Shown here in pieces: positions 14,975 through 20,775 of a stretch of DNA of 20,775 nt. The first letter of the stretch is position 1. The number at the start of each line of letters is the position of its first letter. The stretch spans positions 1 to 20,775 of the forward strand of contig JAJRUR010000205.1 of the NCBI GenBank assembly GCA_024277695.1, written 5' to 3'. The translations under genes were made by a program, and so were the position numbers. The notes beneath the pieces were generated by a model, which saw only the letters and a program-made list of their open reading frames with translations, did not search any database and was not told the origin of the DNA. The DNA comes from Bacteroidota bacterium (GTDB lineage: Bacteria; Bacteroidota; Bacteroidia; Chitinophagales; Saprospiraceae).

Positions 14975-16042
14975 TTGCTGCAAAAAATCGTATTCAAAAT
15001 ACTCGTATCTCCGCTGGCACTCATCTATGGCTTGGGTGTAAGTTTGCACAATGCTTTTTATAGCTTGGGCATCCTCAAAGGACTCCGTTTTAATATCCCT
15101 CTCATTTCCGTAGGCAATCTCAGTGTAGGTGGAACGGGCAAAACGCCTCATATTGAGTACCTCATACGCATGCTCAAACCCTACGTGCAGATAGCTGTAC
15201 TGAGTAGAGGCTATCGACGCAAAACCAAGGGATTCCGTTACGTAGTACCCGAAAGCGATGCCAACCAAGTAGGTGATGAGCCCCTTCAGTACAAAAAAAA
15301 ATATCCGGAGATCACCGTTGCCATAGCAGAACGCAGAGCCTTTGCCATACCACAAATGATCAGCCAACAAGCCGATATCCAAACCATACTTTTGGATGAT
15401 GCTTTTCAGCACCGAGCTGTTACACCCGGACTCAATATCCTACTAACTCCTTACAGCAAGCCCTTTACCAGAGACTTCCTCATACCACTAGGCCGCTTAC
15501 GCGAATGGCGCTCCGCTTATGAGCGAGCGGACAAAATTATCATCTCCAAATGTCCGGATACTTTATCCATAGATGATCGCAAAAAATTAATCCAAGAGAT
15601 TAACCCCTATCCGCATCAAGAAATCTTCTTTAGCAAGTATCAATATTTGGATCCTTACTATCTGTTAGACCAAAATGCCGTTTTGCAGCTTGAAAATGAT
15701 ATGCAGATCATCGTATTGTGTGCCTTGGCAAGCACAGACTACCTGATCGATTATCTGGAAAAACAAGTGACATATCTCGAAGTCATCGAATACGAAGATC
15801 ATCACTATTATACAGAAGAGGATATCCAAAAGCTCCATCGGCGATGGGCAAGTCTGGAAGGCAAGCGCAATCTCATCCTTACTACCGAAAAAGACGCTAC
15901 CCGTCTGCAACTTTTGAGACCACTCATCCTAAAACTCCAGTTACCGATTTTTGTCCTACCTATTGAAGTAAGATTTTTGGACCAAGATGCGCAACGATTT
16001 GCCAAAAGTGTACAGCAGTTTTTATTGGATTTTAAAGTTTGA
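14975..16042 (+). CDS. lpxK: Tetraacyldisaccharide 4'-kinase
   Basis: A 355-residue inner-membrane-associated kinase that phosphorylates the lipid A precursor disaccharide-1-phosphate at the 4' position. An N-terminal hydrophobic helix (LVSPLALIYGLGV) is followed by the P-loop VGNLSVGGTGKTPH (about 45-59), VLSRGYRRKTKG, the DEP segment GDEPLQYKKK and DDAFQHR, all family hallmarks. The start is TTG at 14975: an in-frame stop at 14957 leaves no ATG or GTG in between, and the DUF2851 stop is only 5 bases upstream. Its presence shows that the organism makes lipid A and so has a Gram-negative outer membrane. The last bases overlap a candidate promoter for the next gene. Confidence 0.95.
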   Translation: MLQKIVFKILVSPLALIYGLGVSLHNAFYSLGILKGLRFNIPLISVGNLSVGGTGKTPHIEYLIRMLKPYVQIAVLSRGYRRKTKGFRYVVPESDANQVGDEPLQYKKKYPEITVAIAERRAFAIPQMISQQADIQTILLDDAFQHRAVTPGLNILLTPYSKPFTRDFLIPLGRLREWRSAYERADKIIISKCPDTLSIDDRKKLIQEINPYPHQEIFFSKYQYLDPYYLLDQNAVLQLENDMQIIVLCALASTDYLIDYLEKQVTYLEVIEYEDHHYYTEEDIQKLHRRWASLEGKRNLILTTEKDATRLQLLRPLILKLQLPIFVLPIEVRFLDQDAQRFAKSVQQFLLDFKV

Positions 16043-16069
16043 ATCAAGCTCCGGATCGTAATAACTTTA
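16038..16069 (+). promoter_or_regulatory. Candidate promoter of the beta-CASP RNase gene
   Basis: TTTG at 16038-16041, 20 bases, then TAACTTTA at 16062-16069 (TAnnTTT with the last base off). It overlaps the end of lpxK and lies about 50 bases upstream of the GTG at 16123. Confidence 0.4.
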
Positions 16070-16122
16070 TTCATAGTCAAAATCAGTATATTGGCAGCCT
16101 GTAAATAAAAAACTCATCTGAC

Positions 16123-17526
16123 GTGAAAATAAAATTTTGTGGAGCTGCTCGATTTGTAACAGGCTCCAGTCATCTAATCACACTAGACAATGACTATAAA
16201 ATACTACTGGACTGCGGACTATACCAAGGCAGTGAGGATAAGATGGAAAACTTTAACCGGGAGTGGAAGTTTGATCCTGCTTCTATTGATTGTGTAATCC
16301 TCTCTCATGCACACATAGACCATACCGGACGTTTGCCCAAACTGATCAAAGACGGCTATCAGGGAGTCATACACTCTACACATGCCACGCGTAGCCTCTG
16401 CTCCATCATGCTGCTAGATAGTGCACGTATCCAAGAACGAGATGCAGAATATCAAAACCGAAAAAACAAAAAAAAGAACAAAAAAGCAGCTGTACTCAAA
16501 CCCCTGTACGGGCCCGAAGATGTAGCCCAAACTATGAAACGCTTTGTAGGACATGGCTATGATCGATGGTTTGAGATAGCACATGGTGTAGAAGTATTGT
16601 TCCGAGATGCCGGACATATCCTTGGAAGTGCATCGGTCACTATTCGTATCACGGAAGACGGCGAAGAAAAAATTTTGGCCTTTTCGGGAGATATCGGTCG
16701 TCCAAACAGGCCCATCCTTCGTGACCCCTCTCCGATGCCCAAAGCGGATATTGTCATCAGCGAGAGCACCTATGGCGACAGACTCCATGACGAAGCCCCG
16801 ATGGAGGTCAAACGCTTCCTCCGTATCCTAAAAAAGACTTGTGTCGAAAATAAAGGCAAACTCATCATTCCGGCCTTCAGCGTAGGACGAACACAAGAAA
16901 TCGTCTATATGATCGACCGACTCGAGACCGAAGGGCTCTTGCCCAAAATACCTATCTATGTCGATAGTCCTCTAGCTGTCAATGCCACCGAAATCTTCGG
17001 CACCCATCCGGAGTGTTATGACGATGAACTCAATGAATATCTGCTCGTGGACTCTAACCCCTTTGGATTTAAGGGCTTGCACTACATTCGCAAAGTCGAA
17101 GAGTCCAAAAAACTCAATGTCAAAAACAAACCCTGTGTCATCATCAGCGCATCGGGTATGATGAATGCCGGACGTATCAGACACCACCTCTTTAATAATC
17201 TCGAAGACGAAAGAAACACGCTACTCATCGTGGGCTATTGTGCACCCGACACCGCCGGGGGTATTTTGCGGGCCGGTGCCACAGAACTCAAGCTCTTCGG
17301 CGAAATCAAACAAGTCAAACTCCAAATAGAAATCATGGACTCTTTTTCTGCTCATGGTGATCAGCTCGAAATGTTGGACTTTCTCAAAAATCAACGTGAT
17401 TCCGCACACACACTATTTTTGGTACATGGTGAGTATGACAGCCAACTCGTCTTCAAACAAAAACTCTTGGATCTAGGCTTCAATAAAGTATTGATACCTA
17501 GAATCGCAGAAGAATTTGAGGTATAA
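16123..17526 (+). CDS. Metallo-beta-lactamase/beta-CASP RNA-processing exonuclease
   Basis: A 467-residue protein with GTG start (MKIKFCGAARFVTGSSHLI). Metallo-beta-lactamase motifs: HAHIDHTG (62-69), the His of GHILGSAS and the Asp of SGDIGRP. Beta-CASP motifs: the acidic residue in ISESTYGDR, PAFSVGRTQEIVYM, and the His in DSFSAHGDQ; a final VHGE lies near the C-terminus. This layout matches the CPSF-73-like/YsgF-type nucleases, which cut or trim RNA using two zinc ions. No signal peptide is present, so it acts in the cytosol. A Lys-rich insert (RKNKKKNKKAA, about 108-119) could touch RNA. The target is unknown. It fits the RNA-metabolism theme of the window. Confidence 0.92.
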   Translation: MKIKFCGAARFVTGSSHLITLDNDYKILLDCGLYQGSEDKMENFNREWKFDPASIDCVILSHAHIDHTGRLPKLIKDGYQGVIHSTHATRSLCSIMLLDSARIQERDAEYQNRKNKKKNKKAAVLKPLYGPEDVAQTMKRFVGHGYDRWFEIAHGVEVLFRDAGHILGSASVTIRITEDGEEKILAFSGDIGRPNRPILRDPSPMPKADIVISESTYGDRLHDEAPMEVKRFLRILKKTCVENKGKLIIPAFSVGRTQEIVYMIDRLETEGLLPKIPIYVDSPLAVNATEIFGTHPECYDDELNEYLLVDSNPFGFKGLHYIRKVEESKKLNVKNKPCVIISASGMMNAGRIRHHLFNNLEDERNTLLIVGYCAPDTAGGILRAGATELKLFGEIKQVKLQIEIMDSFSAHGDQLEMLDFLKNQRDSAHTLFLVHGEYDSQLVFKQKLLDLGFNKVLIPRIAEEFEV

Positions 17527-17609
17527 TATATACCGGTCTTTATAGGTACAATTTTTTTTATTGAAATAATCGTCTCCGGAGTTCTATAATATTTGGTGAT
17601 ACAAGCAAA

Positions 17610-19073
17610 ATGAGATCGGTAATAGATCTAAGGCTTTTGTCCGGACTCTCCCTGAGCGGACATCTCCCTGAGTTACTCAAAAAAAGATCTAAAAAGGCAT
17701 ACCTTTGTAGCTGTATGCAGCAAAAACAATACATACAAAAAGAATTAGCACCCGATACATCATCGGCTCGTATAGCCTTTCATACCTTTGGTTGTAAGCT
17801 AAATTATTCGGAGACTTCTTCGATCACCAGAGTTTTTGAGCAGCAGGGTTACCGCGTGGTAGATTTCAAATCAGAAGCTGAGATTTATGTACTCAATACC
17901 TGTTCCGTTACTGAGTTTGCCGACAAAAAATGCCAAAAAGCTATTCGACAGTCCAAAAAACGCAACCCCCAAGCTCGAATCATCGTTATGGGCTGCTATG
18001 CTCAACTCCAACCTGATCAAATCGCTGAGATGCCCGGAGTAGATATGGTACTTGGTGCTGCTGAAAAGTTTCGCCTTCCGGACATCATTCGAGAGATGAG
18101 CCTAACGGATTATGGTCATCCCATCGTAAGAGTCAGCCCGGTGCATGAGGTCAATGTCTTTGCGCAAGCCCACTCTTATGGAGATCGTACGCGCTCCTTT
18201 CTCAAGATCCAGGATGGATGTGATTACAAGTGCAGCTTTTGTACCATCCCGCTTGCTCGTGGTCGCAGTCGAAGTGACAGCATATCTTCTGTAATCAGCA
18301 GAGCAAAAAACATCGTCCGAGAAGGCATCAAAGAAATCGTACTGACGGGAGTCAATATAGGTGACTTTGGCCAAGGAACAGAGCGCATCGAGGCTAAACG
18401 CAGCGGTAAAGAGGCTCTTTTTATCGATTTGATCCGCGAGTTGGATCGGGTAGAGGGAATAGAGCGCATTCGGATTTCGTCGATTGAGCCCAATCTACTT
18501 ACTGATGAGATCATAGAGTTCGTGGCCAATTCTCCGCATTTTATGCCGCACTTCCATATCCCCTTGCAGTCCGGCAATAATAAACTACTGCAATTCATGC
18601 GCCGACGGTATCGCCGTGAGCTATATGCACAACGCGTTGAAAAAATCAAAAAACTCATACCACACTGTTGCATCGGAGTGGATGTCATCGTAGGTTTTCC
18701 GGGGGAGACGGATGAAGATTTTCTGGAAAGTATGCGCTTCATCCAAGATCTGGATATCAGCTATCTCCATGTATTTACCTATTCGGAAAGACCCAATACT
18801 GCAGCGCTCTCTCTGCCCGACTCCGTACCTCTCAACAAGCGCCGCAAAAGAAATGAGCTCCTCCGACAGTTATCAGCAGATAAGCAAAGAGCATTCTATA
18901 TGCAGCATGTCGGCTTGCGCCAAAAAGTACTCTTAGAACGCAGCAAAAAAGATCAATGCTTCACCGGATTTACCGAAAATTATATCAAAGTAAAAATACC
19001 GGCTAAAGGTCAAAAACCCAATAGTATCATCGAATTGCAGTTAGAGCATGAGATGTTGGATTTTGGAGAGTAA
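17610..19073 (+). CDS. mtaB: tRNA t6A37 methylthiotransferase MtaB
   Basis: A radical SAM methylthiotransferase that converts t6A37 to ms2t6A37 in ANN-decoding tRNAs. From ATG 17610 it has 487 residues. The UPF0004 domain has the three Fe-S cysteines in FGCKLNYSE, LNTCSVTE and MGCYAQ. The radical SAM cluster CDYKCSFC is at 204-211, followed by LTGVNIGDFG and IPLQSGNNKLL. FGCKLN rather than the MiaB-type YGCQMN supports MtaB. The start may instead be ATG 17715 (452 residues): relatives begin shortly before FHTFGCKLN, the first 35 residues look unrelated to the family, and a perfect TACCTTTG element lies at 17700-17707. It is the last core-like gene before the repeat-rich region. Confidence 0.93.
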   Translation: MRSVIDLRLLSGLSLSGHLPELLKKRSKKAYLCSCMQQKQYIQKELAPDTSSARIAFHTFGCKLNYSETSSITRVFEQQGYRVVDFKSEAEIYVLNTCSVTEFADKKCQKAIRQSKKRNPQARIIVMGCYAQLQPDQIAEMPGVDMVLGAAEKFRLPDIIREMSLTDYGHPIVRVSPVHEVNVFAQAHSYGDRTRSFLKIQDGCDYKCSFCTIPLARGRSRSDSISSVISRAKNIVREGIKEIVLTGVNIGDFGQGTERIEAKRSGKEALFIDLIRELDRVEGIERIRISSIEPNLLTDEIIEFVANSPHFMPHFHIPLQSGNNKLLQFMRRRYRRELYAQRVEKIKKLIPHCCIGVDVIVGFPGETDEDFLESMRFIQDLDISYLHVFTYSERPNTAALSLPDSVPLNKRRKRNELLRQLSADKQRAFYMQHVGLRQKVLLERSKKDQCFTGFTENYIKVKIPAKGQKPNSIIELQLEHEMLDFGE

Positions 19074-19078
19074 GCCCC

Positions 19079-19100
19079 TGCGAGGAGCTATGACGAAGCA
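19079..19100 (+). repeat. Dispersed-repeat-like sequence
   Basis: TGCGAGGAGC, four bases, then ACGAAGCAGTC closely resembles a short non-coding repeat of the form TGCGAGGAGCGAAGCGACGAAGCAATC that I recall from intergenic regions of many unrelated bacterial genomes. It begins six bases after the mtaB stop. The identification rests on memory. Confidence 0.4.
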
Positions 19101-19274
19101 GTCGCATCCTACGGATGCAGCTCACCAAATGCTTCTCAATAAAACCAGATGGTTACATTCCGCTTCGCTGCATGCACAAGAGTCGGAGTTGGACTTCCAT
19201 ATAATTGCTAGAAGTTAACCCAAGTCACCAAAGAGCAGATAGAGAGCTTGGTATATAGTCTGATTTGTAACAAC

Positions 19275-19385
19275 ACAATAGAGCCAACACGCCAATTGCA
19301 CACCTGCCTGTTCCGCAGGCGGTTTTGGTTTTTGCCAACACGTAGAAAAGCCGTCCCGGAAAAACCAAAAAGCGCAATTTATTGT
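19275..19385. repeat. 111-base nested inverted-repeat element
   Basis: Four pairs of complementary segments are arranged around common axes: ACAATA 19275-19280 with TATTGT 19380-19385; AATTGC 19294-19299 with GCAATT 19374-19379; TTTTGGTTTTT 19323-19333 with AAAAACCAAAA 19360-19370; and an internal hairpin GCCTG/CAGGC 19306-19320. GCCAACACG also occurs twice in direct orientation (19283-19291, 19334-19342). It could be a small non-autonomous mobile element, a remnant of an insertion end or a structured RNA. I do not recognise the family with certainty. Confidence 0.5.
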
Positions 19386-19473
19386 CCACCGTAAAAACCA
19401 ATAGATTTATCACAGTTATTTGAGTATAGTTTAAATAGTTTAATTACATTAGCAACTTAATAAAACATTTGAA

Positions 19474-19675
19474 ATGGGCAGGAATAAGAGATGTTTTAAA
19501 AGAGAAAGGAACTAAACAAATTTGGTTAGCTGAATAGTTGCGTAAGAGTTATAATTTGGTAAACGCTTATGCTAAAAACAGAAGACAACCGAGATTGGAA
19601 GTGCTTTTTGAAATTGCATATATTTTAGATGTTGACCCAAAAACATTAATCAATACCCAAGAAGATAAGAAATGA
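19474..19675 (+). pseudogene. Broken XRE-type helix-turn-helix regulator
   Basis: The frame from 19484 encodes IRDVLKEKGTKQIWLAE, then TAG (19535-19537), then LRKSYNLVNAYAKNRRQPRLEVL and IAYILDVDPKTLI, ending at TGA 19673. This is a Cro/C1-type HTH of about 65 residues; relatives read LAEQLGKSYN at the TAG, so CAG to TAG is the likely change. The natural ATG (19474, MGRN) is in another frame, so the start is also shifted, possibly through loss of one copy of a 5-base tandem repeat (ATAAG). Two independent defects make an active product unlikely. Small regulators of this kind usually sit upstream of restriction or defence operons. The stop overlaps the start of the next gene (ATGA). Confidence 0.75.
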
Positions 19676-20775
19676 TTTTAGATAACGAAAATGAAAACCT
19701 AAAAGTCCATGAATGGATTTCAAAATATACCGAAGAAGGCAAGTTTGATATTGTTACAGGATATTTTACCATTGGAGCATTAGCATATTTATCACAAGAA
19801 GTAAATGATAAAATAGCTGAATTTAGATTAGTGCTTGGAGATATTGTTAATAGAGATGTTGAAGAAAACAGACCTCTTGATTTATTGAATGAAAATATTA
19901 CTATTGACGTTGCTCTAAGACTCAATAAACTATCACAAGAAGCAGTTTCTTTTCTGAAGCAAGAAAAAGTAATAGCCAAAACCCTTGAACCCAATTTTTG
20001 CCACGCTAAAAACTTTATATTTAGCCCAAAGAAAGACGATGACAGAAATAAATATTTCATTTCCGGAAGTTCAAACTTAACAGAAGCCGGTATTGGGCTA
20101 AAAAATACAAGTAACATTGAATTGAACATTGCCGAAACAGGAAATAACAACCAATTTAAAGAATTAGTCGATTGGTTTGAGGCATTATGGGAAAAACCGC
20201 AAGCACATAAACAAAAAACCATTATTCATAAAAATGGTACACAAACTAAAGTCGATTTTAAACAATATCTAATAGATGAAATAGAGAAAATATTTATTAA
20301 ATATACTCCAAGAGAGATCTACTACAAAGTTTTGTTTGAACTTTTTGGTAATCAAATCTTAGAAGATCAAAACGACCCTGAATTTAACAGACAAGTAGGT
20401 AGATTAGAAAATAGTGTCGTATATAATACACTATATGAATTTCAAAAGAAAGGGGTTTTGAGTTTGATTAAAATGCTTCAAAAATACAACGGGGCAATTT
20501 TGGCTGATGCAGTAGGATTAGGGAAAACTTGGAGCGCTTTAGCGGTAATTAAATTTTTCCAACTTCAAGGAAGAGAAGTTCTGTTGCTTTGTCCTAAAAA
20601 ATTAGAACATAATTGGAGACGCTACAAAAAGCATCAAGATTCAAAATTTGAGAAAGATCAATTTGATTTCTTTATTCGCTTCCATACAGACATGATGGAG
20701 GAGAGATTGGAAAAGTATGAAGACCGTGCAGACAAATTATTTAATAACGATAAACCCAAACTTATAGTGATAGAC
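19672..20775 (+). CDS. PLD-nuclease/SNF2-type helicase fusion, partial (runs off right edge)
   Basis: The frame is open from ATG 19672 to the window end (368 codons). The N-terminal half is a phospholipase D-like domain: a KFDIVTGYFTIGAL segment (about 24-37), HAKNFIF with His111 and Lys113, and SGSSNLTEAG (131-140) giving the Ser/Asn of an HxK...N signature. After a linker comes a superfamily 2 helicase/translocase: a YEFQKKGV segment, Walker A ADAVGLGKTW (Lys285, Thr286), LLLCPKKLEHNW (motif Ia) and, at the edge, LIVID, the start of motif II. Such fusions occur in restriction-like and phage-defence loci, often beside an XRE regulator and methyltransferases; which system this belongs to cannot be told here. 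The DNA is much more AT-rich than the genes to the left, suggesting horizontal transfer. Confidence 0.85.
   Translation, partial: MILDNENENLKVHEWISKYTEEGKFDIVTGYFTIGALAYLSQEVNDKIAEFRLVLGDIVNRDVEENRPLDLLNENITIDVALRLNKLSQEAVSFLKQEKVIAKTLEPNFCHAKNFIFSPKKDDDRNKYFISGSSNLTEAGIGLKNTSNIELNIAETGNNNQFKELVDWFEALWEKPQAHKQKTIIHKNGTQTKVDFKQYLIDEIEKIFIKYTPREIYYKVLFELFGNQILEDQNDPEFNRQVGRLENSVVYNTLYEFQKKGVLSLIKMLQKYNGAILADAVGLGKTWSALAVIKFFQLQGREVLLLCPKKLEHNWRRYKKHQDSKFEKDQFDFFIRFHTDMMEERLEKYEDRADKLFNNDKPKLIVID

Larger units (their letters stand above)
19074..19473. other. Repeat-rich non-coding region at the edge of the AT-rich island
   Basis: No coding frame here has a recognisable product on either strand. 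From left to right it holds a dispersed-repeat-like sequence (19079-19100), a short hairpin (GCATCC/GGATGC, 19104-19118) and a nested inverted-repeat element (19275-19385). After about 19390 the sequence turns markedly AT-rich. No tRNA or typical att site is evident. It looks like an insertion-prone boundary between core genes and an accessory locus. Confidence 0.6.

Noticed and set aside
17531..17559. TACC/GGTA stem followed by T8 as terminator of the beta-CASP gene
   Set aside because: Only four base pairs with a ten-base loop; too weak to call.
18224..18742. 172-residue frame on the minus strand
   Set aside because: Antisense shadow of the radical SAM domain of MtaB.
19275..19385. Integron attC site
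   Set aside because: GCCAAC/GTTGGC-like segments suggested it, but the required core pairs (RYYYAAC and GTTRRRY) with attC spacing are not present.
19650..20222. 190-residue frame on the minus strand
   Set aside because: Antisense to the PLD domain, which has clear motifs; Ser/Phe/Leu-rich composition is what the reverse strand of AT-rich coding DNA gives.
1..20775. tRNA, rRNA, CRISPR array, complete transposase gene
   Set aside because: I saw no cloverleaf-like sequence, no regularly spaced repeats and no transposase motifs on either strand.

Overview
The window looks like a chromosomal segment of a Bacteroidetes bacterium, probably from the Saprospirales/Chitinophagales side, though the rank below phylum is a guess. 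Three things point to this. Protein families typical of the phylum are present: a DUF2851 protein, a eukaryote-like IleRS with a GIHH signature, and an HU-type protein next to a 30-residue Lys/Arg-rich protein and RNase G. Shine-Dalgarno sequences are almost absent. Several genes are preceded by promoters of the Bacteroidetes type (TTG, about 19 bases, then TAnnTTTG).

Layout. Positions 1-3037 (minus strand) hold a four-gene run read right to left: HU-like DNA-binding protein, tiny basic protein, ribonuclease G/E, and a MurG-like glycosyltransferase cut by the left edge. Positions 3210-7648 (plus) hold a YicC endoribonuclease and isoleucyl-tRNA synthetase. Positions 7689-9875 (minus) hold AMP nucleosidase followed by the tRNA-modifying GTPase MnmE. 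Positions 9963-10754 (plus) hold a small secreted protein of unknown function and methylmalonyl-CoA epimerase; the intervening promoters for the two directions overlap. Positions 10755-12009 (minus) hold an HtrA/DegQ protease gene interrupted by an in-frame TAA inside its PDZ domain, followed by a strong terminator hairpin. Positions 12298-19073 (plus) hold a membrane-anchored protein of unknown function, a VanX-type D-Ala-D-Ala dipeptidase with no usable start codon of its own, a DUF2851 protein, LpxK, a beta-CASP RNase and MtaB. Positions 19074-19473 are non-coding and rich in repeats. From about 19400 the DNA becomes AT-rich: a broken XRE-type regulator overlaps the start of a PLD-nuclease/SNF2-helicase fusion that runs off the right edge and looks like the beginning of a mobile defence or restriction locus.

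Functional themes are RNA metabolism and tRNA biology (rng, yicC, ileS, mnmE, beta-CASP RNase, mtaB), cell envelope (lpxK, dipeptidase, HtrA, glycosyltransferase) and nucleotide/propionate metabolism (amn, mce). The most interesting points are the A-rich slippery site that could fuse the 12298 gene to the VanX domain, the interrupted htrA and XRE genes, the PLD-helicase island, the nested inverted-repeat element at the island edge, and the 13-base leader repeat shared by the HU and small basic protein genes. Three broken reading frames in 21 kb could also reflect assembly error, and that must be settled first.
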